Numbered from the stretch's first letter, positions 1-18,604 are shown. The stretch: 64,000 nt of DNA from Deinococcus terrestris (GCF_009377345.1 NZ_WBSL01000006.1:62001-126000); one strand, 5' to 3'. Notes: generated from the sequence alone by a model not told the origin. Numbers and translations: made by a program.

Positions 1-32
1 ACGAGGTCCGCAAGCTCGGCCTGGTGAAGTAA
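1..32 (+). CDS. 3' end of an unidentified CDS (partial)
   Basis: Nine codons (EVRKLGLVK) and a TAA stop at 30-32 enter from the left edge. A GC-rich hairpin follows 15 nt later, as expected at a gene end. Too little remains to name a product. Confidence 0.6.
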   Translation, partial: EVRKLGLVK

Positions 33-47
33 AGGCCGGAAGGACAG

Positions 48-79
48 GAGAGGGCGGGGCTTGCGGGCCTCGCCCTCTC
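48..79 (+). terminator. intrinsic-terminator-like hairpin
   Basis: A 13-nt arm (48-60) pairs with 67-79 around a 6-nt loop, with one G-T pair. There is no clear T-run after it, so the assignment rests on the hairpin and its place just after the stop at 32. Confidence 0.55.
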
Positions 80-191
80 GCATTGTGGGCTTGACGTGCT
101 GTTCGGTGCTGGGTGGTGGGGGTCCGGCCCCTGGAGGACGCCGTGGCCGCATTGAAGATCGGCAGTCCTGCCGTTTCGTCCCCGTGACAGA

Positions 192-2258
<2,067 letters not shown>

Positions 2259-2268
2259 AGCGCAGCGG

Positions 2269-2297
2269 TTGACAGTCCCCCGCCTCGCCGCTAAAGT
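2269..2297 (+). promoter_or_regulatory. Sigma-70 promoter of tRNA-Leu
   Basis: Perfect -35 TTGACA (2269-2274), a 17-nt spacer and -10 TAAAGT (2292-2297), 48 nt before the mature tRNA. This is one of the best housekeeping promoters in the window. Confidence 0.8.
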
Positions 2298-2343
2298 AAG
2301 CAAGCCCTGAAACGCGCCCCCGCGCGGGCGCGAGAGCCAAGGA

Positions 2344-2430
<87 letters not shown>

Positions 2431-2435
2431 GAAAG

Positions 2436-2466
2436 ACCCCCGCGAACAGGCGGGGGTTCTTCTTTT
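2436..2466 (+). terminator. Terminator of tRNA-Leu
   Basis: Stem ACCCCCGC / GCGGGGGT with a 6-nt loop, followed by TCTTCTTTT; a standard rho-independent terminator directly after the tRNA. Confidence 0.85.
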
Positions 2467-2492
2467 GGCAAGGGGGAAAAGCTGCGTCCGGC

Positions 2493-3668
2493 TCAGCCGC
2501 TCCGCCCGGTCCAGAGTCGGCTGCGCGTGCGCCCCTGCGCCACCGTCCGGCGGTACACCTCCTCCAGCGCGGCGGCGCGGGTGGGCAGGTCGTACTGCGC
2601 GGCGCTCGCCCGCGCCCCGGTCTGCAACTCGGGCAACCGGGCGGGGTGCAGCACGTCCAGCAGCCCGGCGGCCAGCTCGTCCGGGGTGGCCTCGGTGACG
2701 GTGCCGTTCACGCCCTCCTGCACGAGGTCCAGCGCGGCCGGACTCTGCGCGGCCACCAGCGGCGCTCCGGCCGCGAGGGCCTCAATCATGCTCATGGGGA
2801 GCACTTCCGAGGTGCTTGCCGTGATGAAAGCGTCGGCGGCGGCCAGCGCTTCGGGCACGCGGGCGTAGGGCACGGGTCCGGTGAAGGTGACGCCGGGGGG
2901 CGCCACCGCCTGCGCCGCCGCCCGCCCCGGCCCGTCGCCCACGACGAGCAGCCGCAGCTCGGGCCGCGACGCCTGTGCCTGGGCAAAGGCCCGCAGCATC
3001 ACGTCCAGATTCTTCTCGGGGGCGAGGCGGCCCAGGTACATGACCAGCGGCACGTCCCCCGGCACCCCGTACTCGGCCCGGAAGGCCTCGCCCCGCGCCT
3101 CCCGGAAGCTGGCGAGGTCCACCGGGTTGGGAAACAGCTCCACCTCTCCGCCGAAGCCGTAGTCGCGCAGCATCTCCACCATCGCGCGGCCGGGGGCCAG
3201 CACGGTGTCGACCCGCCGCGCAAACGCGGCCACATGCGGGCGCAACATCGCCCGGCCCACCCGCTTGGGCATGGGGGCGTAGTGCAGATACTGGTCGTAC
3301 TGGGTATGCGCGGTAAAAACGACTGGGGCGCCCGAGAAGCGCGACCAGCGCAGCGCGAGCCGCCCGGCCAGGAAGGGATGCATGGTGTGCAGCACGTCAA
3401 GGTCGCGCAGCGGCAGGCGCGAGGTCAGCAGCGGCCCCGGCGCGAGCAGGACTGGGTAATCGGCCGGAGCCCCGAGCGCCCGCGCCCCCGCGAAGGACGA
3501 GTTCAGGCGGTAGACGCCTTCCTCATGGCCACGCGCCTGGGGGTGGCGCGGCGCGAAGACGCGGACCTCGTGCCCGCGTTCGCGCAGGCCACGGGCGTAC
3601 AGCGCGGTACTCGTGGCGACGCCGTTGCGGGACGGCAGGTAGGTGGCGGTCACGATCCCGATTCGCAC
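2493..3668 (-). CDS. Glycosyltransferase family 4 (GT-B fold)
   Basis: 391-aa retaining glycosyltransferase. The N-terminus ([17 protein letters not shown]) has the Gly-rich loop of GT4 enzymes. The C-terminal half holds [14 protein letters not shown] and the nucleotide-sugar EX7E motif around [14 protein letters not shown]. It resembles diacylglycerol or phosphatidylinositol glycosyltransferases making membrane glycolipids; the acceptor cannot be told from sequence. The start is GTG 3668, where the N-terminal strand of the fold begins. TACACT lies 10 nt upstream and there is no Shine-Dalgarno sequence, so the mRNA may be nearly leaderless. A much longer open frame extends to 5132 antisense to merR and hisA but is a GC-rich artefact. 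Confidence 0.88.
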   Translation of the reverse strand: MRIGIVTATYLPSRNGVATSTALYARGLRERGHEVRVFAPRHPQARGHEEGVYRLNSSFAGARALGAPADYPVLLAPGPLLTSRLPLRDLDVLHTMHPFLAGRLALRWSRFSGAPVVFTAHTQYDQYLHYAPMPKRVGRAMLRPHVAAFARRVDTVLAPGRAMVEMLRDYGFGGEVELFPNPVDLASFREARGEAFRAEYGVPGDVPLVMYLGRLAPEKNLDVMLRAFAQAQASRPELRLLVVGDGPGRAAAQAVAPPGVTFTGPVPYARVPEALAAADAFITASTSEVLPMSMIEALAAGAPLVAAQSPAALDLVQEGVNGTVTEATPDELAAGLLDVLHPARLPELQTGARASAAQYDLPTRAAALEEVYRRTVAQGRTRSRLWTGRSG

Positions 3669-3751
3669 GATTCCCCGGAGTGTACCCCTGAACACAGGGG
3701 CCGGGCGCCGGGCGATCAGGCCCGCGCTCCCGGACCGCGCCTGCCCAGGGC

Positions 3752-4592
<841 letters not shown>

Positions 4593-4678
4593 CCCGTCGG
4601 GGGGAGGAGCCGGACAGCAGCGAAGCGGCCCACGAAAGAGGCGCAGCCAGCCCATGAACCGCCCACCCTGGGCACCGC

Positions 4679-4691
4679 TATCCTGACCCCC
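4679..4691 (+). promoter_or_regulatory. Leaderless -10 box of hisA
   Basis: TATCCT (4679-4684) ends 7 nt before the hisA ATG; no Shine-Dalgarno sequence. Confidence 0.6.
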
Positions 4692-5423
4692 ATGACGCCC
4701 GGCTCCCCCCGCCCCCAGCCCCAGATCATTCCCTGTGTGGACATCCAGTCGGGCCGCGCCGTGCGGCTCTACGAGGGCGACCCCGACCGCGAGACCGTGT
4801 ACTTTGACTCGCCGCTGGACGCGGCCCGGCACTGGGTCAGCCTGGGTGCAGGGCTGGTGCATCTGGTGGACCTTGACGCGGCGACCGGGCGCGGGGAGAA
4901 CCGGGCTATTCTTCGCCAGATTGCCGCCGAACTGGGCGTACCCGTCGAGGTCGGCGGCGGCATCCGCGCCCGCGCTGCCGCCGAAGCCCTGCTGAGGGCC
5001 GGGGTCGAGCGGGTGGTCATCGGCACGGCGGCGGTGAAACACCCCGAACTGGTGCGTGACCTGATTGCCGCGCACGGCCCCGAGCGGGTGGTCGTGAGCC
5101 TCGACGCGCGGGGCCTGGAGGTCGCCATCCACGGCTGGGCCGAGGGCAGTGGGTTGGGGGTCGCGGAATTGACGCCTCAGCTGGCCGACGCCGGGCTGGA
5201 AACCCTGATCTTTACCGACGTGACCCGTGACGGCACCCTCAGGGGCCTCGACCGCGAACTCATGCGGCAGGTGCGCGGCCTGTGGGTGAACACCCTGATC
5301 GTGGGGGGCGGCGTGGCGAACGTGGAGGACGTGCGCCTGCTGGCCGAGGAAGGCATCGAGGGCGCCATCGTGGGCCGCGCGATCTACGAAGGCACGCTGC
5401 CCTACCCGGTGCCGGAGCTGTGA
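4692..5423 (+). CDS. hisA: HisA, ProFAR isomerase of histidine biosynthesis
   Basis: 243 aa, full length for this (beta/alpha)8 enzyme, which isomerises the N'-formimino ribonucleotide to the ribulosyl form in the fourth step of histidine synthesis. The first catalytic Asp lies in [13 protein letters not shown], the second in [12 protein letters not shown], with phosphate-binding glycines in VGGGIRA and [21 protein letters not shown] favours HisA over HisF. It stands alone, without other his genes, as often in Deinococcus. Confidence 0.96.
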   Translation: MTPGSPRPQPQIIPCVDIQSGRAVRLYEGDPDRETVYFDSPLDAARHWVSLGAGLVHLVDLDAATGRGENRAILRQIAAELGVPVEVGGGIRARAAAEALLRAGVERVVIGTAAVKHPELVRDLIAAHGPERVVVSLDARGLEVAIHGWAEGSGLGVAELTPQLADAGLETLIFTDVTRDGTLRGLDRELMRQVRGLWVNTLIVGGGVANVEDVRLLAEEGIEGAIVGRAIYEGTLPYPVPEL

Positions 5424-5483
5424 TCAAAAGAATGGGGGCGCGGAGGAGTCTTTCTCCCCGCGCCCCGACTTCCATCTCTGCTC

Positions 5484-6665
5484 CTACTTCTTCTGGCCGC
5501 CTGTCAACCCCAGCACCCGCAGCACGATCACGGTGGGCACGGCCAGCAGCGCCGTCACGGCGTTCCACAGCGTTCCGCGCACGGTGGGAAGCACCCGGCC
5601 TTCCTCGCGGGTGGGGACCTCCGGCAGCACGCGCGGCAACTCGGCCCGACGCTCCTGGACCCCGTGAACCAGCCGCGCCCAGCGCCCCGGAATGGGCTTG
5701 CCCTGCTCGGCGGCCTGCTTGAGGCCCTCCAGTTCCTGGTCGCTGGGGGTGGGGTCGAGGTCGGCGCCCTTGTTGATCAGTTCCTCTTTCTTGGTGACGC
5801 TGACGGCGCCGCCCGCGCCCGAGCCGTACTTCTGCGAGTAGACCCAGGTGACTTCCGCCCCGAAGAAAAAGATCATCGCGGAGTAGTAGATCCACAGCAG
5901 CAGGATGACCAGCGCCCCCGCCGCCCCAAAGGCGCTGCCCGGCGCGAAGCGGCCCAGGTACCAACTGATCGCCAGTTGCCCCAGCCCGAACAGCACGGCG
6001 GTCACCGCGCTGCCCACCCAGACCTCGCGCCACTGGAGCTTGACGTTGGGCAGCACCTTGAACACCCCCGCGAACACCAGCGTCAGCACGCCCACGCTGA
6101 CCAGCAGCGTCACCACCCGCACGAAAAAAGCGCCCAGCCCGATGGCGTTGCCCAGCTCCCCGGCGATGGACGACAGATAGGTGTTGCCCACCAGAAAGGC
6201 GATGACCAGCACGCCGAAGGCCAGGATCAGCACGAAGGCTTGCAGGCGCGACTTCACGATGTTCCACACCCCGCCCGCTGGTCCCGGCTCTGCGCCCCAG
6301 AGGGTGTTGAGGGCGTCCTGCACCTGCACGAACAGCCCGGTCGCGCCCAGAAACAGCGTCACGAAGCCGATGATGCTGGCGATCACGCTCGACTGCTGAA
6401 GCTGGTTGCCCGACGGCAGGATGCCCTGCACGAACTCTACCGCGCTCTCATTGATGTTCTCGGCCAGGAACGAGAAGAGGCGTTCTTGCACGTCCACGTT
6501 GGCGAGCAGCCCGCTGGCGACCGCCAGCACGAAAAACAGCAGCGGCGCGACGGCAAAAATCGAGTAGTACGCCACCGCCGCCGCCAGCCGGGGGGCCTTG
6601 TCCTGCCCGAAAGCCAGGGCCGCTTCCCGGATCAGGGTGAAGAGGTCAGGCAGTTTGAGCTTCAT
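5484..6665 (-). CDS. YihY/BrkB-family inner-membrane protein
   Basis: 393 aa with about six hydrophobic segments in the first 280 residues and the family signature [21 protein letters not shown] near residue 30; the motif [19 protein letters not shown] is also typical. The soluble C-terminal 100 residues are charged and Pro-rich. The family was once called RNase BN but is now regarded as a membrane protein of unclear function. ATG 6665 is chosen because TACACT lies 7 nt upstream; the frame stays open 63 nt further without support. Confidence 0.88.
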   Translation of the reverse strand: MKLKLPDLFTLIREAALAFGQDKAPRLAAAVAYYSIFAVAPLLFFVLAVASGLLANVDVQERLFSFLAENINESAVEFVQGILPSGNQLQQSSVIASIIGFVTLFLGATGLFVQVQDALNTLWGAEPGPAGGVWNIVKSRLQAFVLILAFGVLVIAFLVGNTYLSSIAGELGNAIGLGAFFVRVVTLLVSVGVLTLVFAGVFKVLPNVKLQWREVWVGSAVTAVLFGLGQLAISWYLGRFAPGSAFGAAGALVILLLWIYYSAMIFFFGAEVTWVYSQKYGSGAGGAVSVTKKEELINKGADLDPTPSDQELEGLKQAAEQGKPIPGRWARLVHGVQERRAELPRVLPEVPTREEGRVLPTVRGTLWNAVTALLAVPTVIVLRVLGLTGGQKK

Positions 6666-6754
6666 GGGGAGCAGTGTACCGGGGGGAGGCCTGAGCGCCG
6701 GACACCGCGCCGGGGCAGGTTTCTTCACGCTCGGCCCCCTCCCCGCCCCTCTGT

Positions 6755-6766
6755 TAGCCTCACCCC
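6755..6766 (+). promoter_or_regulatory. Leaderless -10 box
   Basis: TAGCCT (6755-6760) ends 6 nt before the ATG at 6767. Confidence 0.55.
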
Positions 6767-7192
6767 ATGCGCCCCATCCCGCCCGGTTTCACCCAGACCC
6801 TCACTGTGCTTGTCACCGACGAGATGACCGTGCAGTTCGCCGAACTCGGTGCCGTTCACCCGGTGTACGCAACCTACTGGCTGGCCCGCCACTTCGAGGA
6901 AGCCGGGCGCAAGATCATCCTTCCCTTTCTGGAAGACGGCGAGGGCGGCATCGGCACCCAGGTGGATGTGACCCACACCGCCTCCGCGCTGCCCGGCATG
7001 ACGGTCACCGTCACCGCCACCTTCACCCGGATGGAAGGCCGCCGGATTTTTTGCGACCTCCGCGCCGTCTCCGAACTGGGCGACGAGATCGGGCACGGCA
7101 CAACAACCCAGATGGTGCTGCCCCAGGCGAGAATTGACGCGAACTTTGAGACGCTGCGGGAACGCTGGCAGGCGCACCGAGAGCAGGCCTAA
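6767..7192 (+). CDS. Hotdog-fold thioesterase, FlK-like
   Basis: 141 aa, one hotdog domain. The sequence [23 protein letters not shown] and the central [20 protein letters not shown] resemble fluoroacetyl-CoA thioesterase-like proteins, which hydrolyse small acyl-CoAs. A histidine in [12 protein letters not shown] sits where the family's beta-strand His is found. The true substrate is unknown; most bacterial members are uncharacterised housekeeping proteins. It converges on lon, whose terminator lies between them. Confidence 0.78.
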   Translation: MRPIPPGFTQTLTVLVTDEMTVQFAELGAVHPVYATYWLARHFEEAGRKIILPFLEDGEGGIGTQVDVTHTASALPGMTVTVTATFTRMEGRRIFCDLRAVSELGDEIGHGTTTQMVLPQARIDANFETLRERWQAHREQA

Positions 7193-7214
7193 GAAAACCC
7201 CCGCCGAAGCGGGG
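7190..7214 (-). terminator. Terminator of lon with UUCG tetraloop
   Basis: Read leftward: CCCCGC-TTCG-GCGGGG then GTTTTCTTA. A 6-bp GC stem capped by the extra-stable UUCG loop, with a T-rich tail, 29 nt past the lon stop. Confidence 0.85.
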
Positions 7215-7242
7215 CTGGAGGATGATGGCCTGCTGGCGGCGC

Positions 7243-9690
<2,448 letters not shown>

Positions 9691-9761
9691 GCTTGCTCCT
9701 TCGGAAACCGGCCGGGGGCCGGGAATTGGGTGAGTCTAACGCGGGAGGCCACAACGACAGT

Positions 9762-9801
9762 CCCGCCCACGATGTCCCGGAATTCTAGGGACCTGGGCGG
9801 G
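9762..9801. repeat. Nested inverted repeat between clpX and lon
   Basis: Outer arms CCCGCCCA (9762-9769) and TGGGCGGG (9794-9801) are perfect; inner arms GTCCC (9774-9778) and GGGAC (9788-9792) pair around a 9-nt loop. No T-run follows on the lon strand. It may be an attenuator, an RNA-processing or stability element, or a protein site. Confidence 0.6.
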
Positions 9802-9825
9802 AAACCGCTGTAATCTCTCTTGCGT

Positions 9826-11642
<1,817 letters not shown>

Positions 11643-11799
11643 GGCGGGCATTATCGCACGGGTTCCCGCGCCGAACGTGGGCAAGGCTGCGCTGGGCGGT
11701 CGCCGCTAGGCTCCTTACCGACCCTTGAGACGGCCCGCCGTGCCCCGTGGGGCCGGGGTAGGCTGGAGTTCAAGTTCACAACCCAGGAGGTGTCCAGCG

Positions 11800-11970
11800 A
11801 TGACCAGACGCGAACACGAGGAACACACCGAGACCACCGAGGTCACCACGCCGGACGGCGAGACCCACCGCCACACCGAACACCACGAGGTGACGGGGGA
11901 GGCCCCGCGCGAGCCCGAACCCCAGACCGAGACGACGACCACCACGACGACCACGATCTTTCAGGACTGA
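11800..11970 (+). CDS. Small Thr/His/Glu-rich hydrophilic protein
   Basis: 56 aa with an excellent Shine-Dalgarno sequence (AGGAGGT, 8 nt before ATG). About a third of residues are Thr, with many His and Glu, ending in a run of eight or nine Thr and then IFQD. The run is encoded by mixed ACC/ACG codons, so it is not a simple DNA slip. No membrane segment or known domain is visible. TAGGCT at 11759-11764 could be its -10 box, and a strong terminator follows. A metal-binding or disordered stress protein is possible but is a guess. Confidence 0.65.
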   Translation: MTRREHEEHTETTEVTTPDGETHRHTEHHEVTGEAPREPEPQTETTTTTTTTIFQD

Positions 11971-11980
11971 CGAGAGAGAA

Positions 11981-12013
11981 ACAGGGCCGGAGCGGCGAAG
12001 GCTCCGGCCCTGT
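11981..12013. terminator. Bidirectional terminator
   Basis: A perfect 13-bp stem (11981-11993 with 12001-12013) and 7-nt loop lie between the convergent small protein gene and rnj. The leftward strand is followed by TTCTCTCTC. Confidence 0.8.
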
Positions 12014-12030
12014 TCCCCTGTCCCGCTCCC

Positions 12031-13701
<1,671 letters not shown>

Positions 13702-13940
13702 GAGGTCTCCGGGGGAGTCCGGTACGCGGCGGGGAGGCCGCGGGCACGGGGCGAGAGATGCAGCCAGGCCCGAAACGGCGCGGGGCATGGCCCAGGGACA
13801 GCGGATTGTGTCGGCCCGGTCCGGGAGGGGAGCACGGGGCGCAGTCCCCGCAGCCTAGCACAGCGTCCCGCGCCCCCGGAGGTGCGCGGGGCGAATGCAG
13901 CGCCCTGCACGATTTCTTCTGAACTGCCCGTGAAGCCGCG

Positions 13941-13952
13941 TATCATGAGGGG
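13941..13952 (+). promoter_or_regulatory. Leaderless -10 box of drRRA
   Basis: TATCAT (13941-13946) ends 6 nt before the GTG start at 13953. The ATG inside TATCATG is followed by an immediate stop, so GTG is the only sensible start. Confidence 0.6.
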
Positions 13953-14618
<666 letters not shown>

Positions 14619-14625
14619 GGCCCCG

Positions 14626-16902
14626 GTGTCCCTGACGCCCCCGGCAGGGGCCTCGGCCCTGCTGGGCGCCCTCCCTGACCCCGTGCTGCAGCTGACGGAG
14701 GAAGGGGGCGTGGCCTGGCTCAACCCGGCCGCCCGCGAGCGGCTGGGCGAGCCGGGGCCGGGGGGCTGGCGGGACCTCTTCTCGCCGGAGACGGCCGGGC
14801 TGCTGGCCGAGGCCGCCGCGCAGGTCCGCGCCGGAGCGCCCGAGGTGCGCCGCAGCGTGGGCCTGCCCGGCTCGCTCTCCTCGGCGCTGGCGACCCTGAC
14901 CCCCGACGGAGGGGGGGGCGTGCTGCTGCACCTGCGCGACTCCCGGCACCCGCTGGAGGTCGCCGAGGAACTGATGGATGGCCTAGGCCTGGGGCTGCTG
15001 GTGCAGGCGGAAGATGGCCGGGTTTTGCAGGCCAACGCCGCCGGGCAACGCCTGCTGGACCTCAGCCTCGCGCAGATGACGGGGACGGTCCCGGCGCAGG
15101 GCGACTGGCACGTCGTCTCGGCGGCGGGCGACCGGCTGTCCTCGGAGGAACTGCCCACCCGCGCCGCGCAGCAGACGGGCGAGGCGCAGCGTGACGTGCT
15201 GCTGGGGGTGGCCCTCCCGCAGGAGGCGGGGGGCACCCGCTGGCTGAACGTGACGGCCCTGCCGCGCCACATTCCTGGCACCCGGCAGGCCAAGCAGGTC
15301 ACGACCGTGTTCGCGGACGTGACGCGCGAGCAGACCCTGCGCCGCGAACTGGAAAGCAGCGAGCAGCGTTACCGCTCGCTGGTGGAGGCGACCTCGCAGA
15401 TCGTCTGGACCACCAGTGCCGACGGCACCTTCGGGGGACCGCAGCCGGACTGGACGGCCTTTACCGGGCAGCCGGAGGCCGAGTACACGGGCGCAGGTTG
15501 GCTCACGGCCCTGCACCCTGAGGACCGCGCGTCGGCCGAGCTGGCCTGGGCGCACGCCTCGGCCACCCGCAGCCTGTACCAGACCGAGTACCGCCTGCGC
15601 CGCGCCGACGGCACCTACGTGCCCATGCTGGCGCGGGGGGTGCCTGTGCTGGCGCCGGACGGTCAGGTGCGCGAGTGGGTGGGCGTCAACCAGGACCTCA
15701 GCGCGGTGCGGGCGGCGGAAGAACACCTGCGGGCGCTCAACGCCGAGCTGGAGGACCGGGTGGCGGGGCGCACCCGCGAACTGGCCGAACTGACCCGCTT
15801 TTCCACCCTGCTGCTCACGGCGGCGGGCGAGGGCATCTTCGGGCTGGACCGCCGGGGGCGCACCACCTTTGCCAACCCGGCGGCGGCCCGGCTGCTGGGC
15901 TACAGCATCGAGCGCCTGATCGGGGCCGACCAGCACGCCCTGATTCACCACCACCGCGCGGACGGCGCGGCCTACCCGGTCGGAGAGTGCCCCATCCACC
16001 AGACCCTGCAAGACGGCCAGCCCCGCCGCTGCGAGGAGGACGTGTTCTGGCACGCGGGGGGCCGGGCCGTGCCCGTGTCCTACGTGGTGTCCCCCACCCA
16101 TGACGCGGCGGGGGAGGTCAGCGGGGCGGTCGTGATGTTTCAGGACATCGGCGAGCGCCAGCAGGCCCGCGCCGAACTCGAAGCCGCCGTGCGCGACCTG
16201 GAGCGCAGCAACGCCGAACTTGAACAGTTCGCTTACGTCGCCTCGCACGACCTGCAAGAGCCGCTGCGGACGCTGGGCAGCTACGCCGAACTGCTTGCGC
16301 GGCGCTACCACGGGCAGCTCGACGACCGCGCCGACCAGTACCTCGGGTTCATGGTGGAGGCGGTCGGGCGGATGCGCGGGCTGATTCAGGACCTGCTGAG
16401 CTTCGCGCGGGTGGGCCGCGCCGGGGGAACCGGGGCCGTCCCCACCCCGGTCTCGCTCGACGGGGCGCTGCGGCAGGCCCAGGGCAATGTCCGTGCCCTG
16501 CTGGAGGCGACCGGGGGGGAGCTGATCTGGGATACGCCCCAGACGGTGCGGGGCCATCCGGGGCTGCTGATCCAACTGCTGACCAACCTGATCGGCAACG
16601 GCCTGAAGTTTCACCGGGGGGGAGTGCCGCCCCAGGTGCGGGTTACAGCGGCGCAGGAAGGAGAAGAAGTTCTCATTCGGGTGGCCGACAACGGAATCGG
16701 GATTGCACCTGAGTATCATGAACGGGTGTTTGCGATCTTCCAGCGCCTCAACCCCCGCGAGACCTATCCCGGCAACGGCATGGGCCTCGCCATCTGCCGC
16801 AAGATCGCCGAGGCGCATGGTGGTGGCCTCACCCTGACCTCCACGCCCGGCGAGGGCACGACCTTCCTGTTGCGGCTGCCGCTGTGGCGGGAGGACGCGT
16901 GA
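14626..16902 (+). CDS. Multi-PAS sensor histidine kinase, likely DrRRA partner
   Basis: About 758 aa. Four PAS-like domains in series (roughly 10-80, 120-230, 245-360, 385-520) end in a HisKA domain with His541 in YVASHDLQEPLR, then an HATPase with LIGNGLKFH, DNGIGI and GNGMGLAICRK. There is no transmembrane segment, so it senses internally through PAS domains. The YVASHDLQEP style is that of phytochrome-like kinases. GTG 14626 is preferred (GAGG 4 nt upstream, 7 nt after the drRRA stop); ATG 14602, overlapping drRRA by 17 nt, is the alternative. The next gene overlaps its stop. Confidence 0.88.
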   Translation: MSLTPPAGASALLGALPDPVLQLTEEGGVAWLNPAARERLGEPGPGGWRDLFSPETAGLLAEAAAQVRAGAPEVRRSVGLPGSLSSALATLTPDGGGGVLLHLRDSRHPLEVAEELMDGLGLGLLVQAEDGRVLQANAAGQRLLDLSLAQMTGTVPAQGDWHVVSAAGDRLSSEELPTRAAQQTGEAQRDVLLGVALPQEAGGTRWLNVTALPRHIPGTRQAKQVTTVFADVTREQTLRRELESSEQRYRSLVEATSQIVWTTSADGTFGGPQPDWTAFTGQPEAEYTGAGWLTALHPEDRASAELAWAHASATRSLYQTEYRLRRADGTYVPMLARGVPVLAPDGQVREWVGVNQDLSAVRAAEEHLRALNAELEDRVAGRTRELAELTRFSTLLLTAAGEGIFGLDRRGRTTFANPAAARLLGYSIERLIGADQHALIHHHRADGAAYPVGECPIHQTLQDGQPRRCEEDVFWHAGGRAVPVSYVVSPTHDAAGEVSGAVVMFQDIGERQQARAELEAAVRDLERSNAELEQFAYVASHDLQEPLRTLGSYAELLARRYHGQLDDRADQYLGFMVEAVGRMRGLIQDLLSFARVGRAGGTGAVPTPVSLDGALRQAQGNVRALLEATGGELIWDTPQTVRGHPGLLIQLLTNLIGNGLKFHRGGVPPQVRVTAAQEGEEVLIRVADNGIGIAPEYHERVFAIFQRLNPRETYPGNGMGLAICRKIAEAHGGGLTLTSTPGEGTTFLLRLPLWREDA

Positions 16903-17360
16903 CCCCCGACCTCACCGCCCCGGCCCGGACCGGGCACATCGAAATTCTGCTGGTCGAGGACAGCGAGCCGGATGTCCTGCTGACTCAGGAAGCCTTCGAG
17001 GGAGCGCGGGTACCCAACCGCGTCCACGTCGTCCGCGACGGCGTCGAAGCCCTGCGCTTCCTGCGCCGCGAGGACGAGCACGCGGGCGCTCCCCGCCCCG
17101 ACGTGATCCTGATGGACATCAACATGCCGCGCAAGAACGGGTTGGAGGTGCTGGGCGAGATCAAGGCCGACCCTGACCTCGCCACCATTCCGGTCGTGAT
17201 GCTCACCACCAGCCAGTCGGACGACGACGTGCGCGGTTCCTACGCCCGGCACGCCAGCGGCTACGTGGTCAAGCCCGTCGGCTTCGAGAATTTCCTTCAG
17301 GCCATCCGCGCCTTCGAGGACTTCTGGATGACCTTCGTGCGCTTTCCGCCCCGCGCCTGA
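16899..17360 (+). CDS. Rcp1-like single-domain response regulator
   Basis: 153 aa, a receiver domain alone, without output domain. Acidic pair ED in LLVEDSEPD, phospho-acceptor Asp73 in ILMDINMPRKNG, Thr-Thr in VVMLTTSQSD and Lys in GYVVKPVGF. The DxNMPRKNG form is typical of Rcp1 proteins, which pair with phytochrome-style kinases. GTG 16899 overlaps the kinase stop (GTGA), so production is coupled. It probably shares the kinase with drRRA as a phosphate sink or branch; this is inference. Confidence 0.88.
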   Translation: MTPDLTAPARTGHIEILLVEDSEPDVLLTQEAFEGARVPNRVHVVRDGVEALRFLRREDEHAGAPRPDVILMDINMPRKNGLEVLGEIKADPDLATIPVVMLTTSQSDDDVRGSYARHASGYVVKPVGFENFLQAIRAFEDFWMTFVRFPPRA

Positions 17361-17370
17361 TCGGCGCCCG

Positions 17371-17403
17371 CCCCCCTGGCCCCTCGGCCGGGGGTCTTCT
17401 TTG
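17371..17403 (+). terminator. Terminator of the drRRA operon
   Basis: A GC hairpin (CCCCC...GGCC CCTC GGCC GGGGG) followed by TCTTCTTT, just after the response-regulator stop. Confidence 0.75.
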
Positions 17404-17439
17404 TGGCTTCGCAAGGCCAGGACATCACAGCGACCGGCC

Positions 17440-17474
17440 AAAAAAACCGCCCCCAGCCCGGAGGCGGGGACGGT
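17440..17474 (-). terminator. Terminator for the leftward WGxxGxxG gene
   Basis: Read leftward, an imperfect ACCGTCCCC...GGGGGCGGT stem runs into a tract of seven T (17440-17446), 15 nt past the gene's stop. Confidence 0.75.
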
Positions 17475-17488
17475 CTTGGAACCCGCGC

Positions 17489-17947
17489 TTAGCGGCGGTC
17501 GGTGGTGCTGGTGGTGGTCGTGTGGGTGGCGACGGGCACCGGGCCGGGGCGGTTGCGGCCCAGCAGCCCGAAGAGGCCCGCGAGGCCCAGCAGGCCCCAG
17601 GGGAACTGACGGGTGTCGGCCACGCCGTCGTTGTTGGCATCCACCACGCCGTCGTTGTTGGGGTCCACGGCGTCGTTGACGTCCTCGACCGCAGTGTCCA
17701 CCGCCTCGCCGGTCTCGGTGGCAGCGGTGTCGATCGCCTCGCCAGTCTCTTCAGCGGCCTGGTCCACGTTCTCGCCGAAGTCCTCGGCCACGCCCTCGTC
17801 GCCCTCACCGGGGGTACCACCGAAGTCGTCGGTGGTATCCGTCCCAGTGGTGTCGTCCTGCACCTGGAGGTAGCCCGCCGTCGGGGCGGTCGCCAGGGCG
17901 GTGGGGGCGGCAAAGATCAGGGCCAGAGTCAGCAGGGTCTTGTTCAT
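17489..17947 (-). CDS. Secreted acidic protein with WGxxGxxG-type C-terminus
   Basis: 152 aa. Signal peptide MNKTLLTLALIFAAPTALA. The mature part is strongly acidic and repetitive (FGENVDQAAEETGEA, then DTAATETGEAVDTAVED) and carries two EF-like calcium loops, DPNNDGVVD and DANNDGVAD. Near the end is PWGLLGLAGLFGLLGRNR, the short hydrophobic WGxxGxxG segment found in small secreted proteins of Deinococcus and cyanobacteria, then a Thr-rich tail. Probably an envelope protein with calcium-binding repeats; function unknown. ATG 17947 has AAGGAG 4 nt upstream. Confidence 0.82.
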   Translation of the reverse strand: MNKTLLTLALIFAAPTALATAPTAGYLQVQDDTTGTDTTDDFGGTPGEGDEGVAEDFGENVDQAAEETGEAIDTAATETGEAVDTAVEDVNDAVDPNNDGVVDANNDGVADTRQFPWGLLGLAGLFGLLGRNRPGPVPVATHTTTTSTTDRR

Positions 17948-18061
17948 GGGTCTCCTTGAGGTCGCTGTGTCAGCAACGGTTGAATTGAGCACAGTCTGAG
18001 CGGGCGACATGGCCGGGCGCTGAGTGCGCGTCCATGAGTCCTTCATGTGTGGCTGCCAGTC

Positions 18062-18604
18062 TCATGAGGCAGAGGTGGCTTCCTGCAGCGCCCGCAGCAC
18101 ATTCGTCATGTGGGTCTCCAGCGCGACCCCCAGTTCCTGCGCTCCCTGCTCAACTTCCTCGCGGTTCACGCCCGCCGCGAACGAACGGGTCTTGAACCGC
18201 TTGTTCAGACTGCTGGGTTCCACCCCGCGCACGTCCCGGTCGGGGCGGATCAGGGCCGCCGCCTGCACCAGCCCGGTGAGCTCATCCACGGCGAACAGGG
18301 TCCGCGCCAGCCGCGTCTCGCGGGGGACCCTGGTATAGCTCGCGTGGCCCAGGATCGCGTCCAGCACCTCGGCGGGGAGATCGGTGTGCTCCCGCAAGTA
18401 GGCCACACCCCAGGTCGGGTGCTCGTCGGGGTGCTGTTCATAGTCGAAGTCGTGCAGCAGGCCGGTGACGCCGTACAGCTCCTCGTCCTCGCCCCAGAAA
18501 CGGGCATACCAGCGCATCGCGGCTTCCACGTTCAGCATGTGGCGGCGCAGCGACTCGGAGGGGGTGTGGGCCTGCATCAGCGCGAGGGCTTCTTCGCGGG
18601 TCAT
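18062..18604 (-). CDS. HD-domain (HDIG) phosphohydrolase
   Basis: 180 aa. The metal-binding His of HD proteins is in HMLNVEAAM, the HD pair in GLLHDFDYEQHP, and the later ligands lie in ILGHASYTR and AVDELTGL. Such HDIG proteins hydrolyse nucleotides or phosphoesters; the substrate is not evident. ATG 18604 follows TACACT by 5 nt, so the gene is probably leaderless. An intact MerR-type promoter and gene remnant lie back to back with it. Confidence 0.85.
   Translation of the reverse strand: MTREEALALMQAHTPSESLRRHMLNVEAAMRWYARFWGEDEELYGVTGLLHDFDYEQHPDEHPTWGVAYLREHTDLPAEVLDAILGHASYTRVPRETRLARTLFAVDELTGLVQAAALIRPDRDVRGVEPSSLNKRFKTRSFAAGVNREEVEQGAQELGVALETHMTNVLRALQEATSAS

Noticed and set aside
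9731..9740. CIRCE-like half site (TTAGACTC) near lon
   Set aside because: Only a degenerate half is present; no GAGTGCTAA partner at 9-nt spacing.
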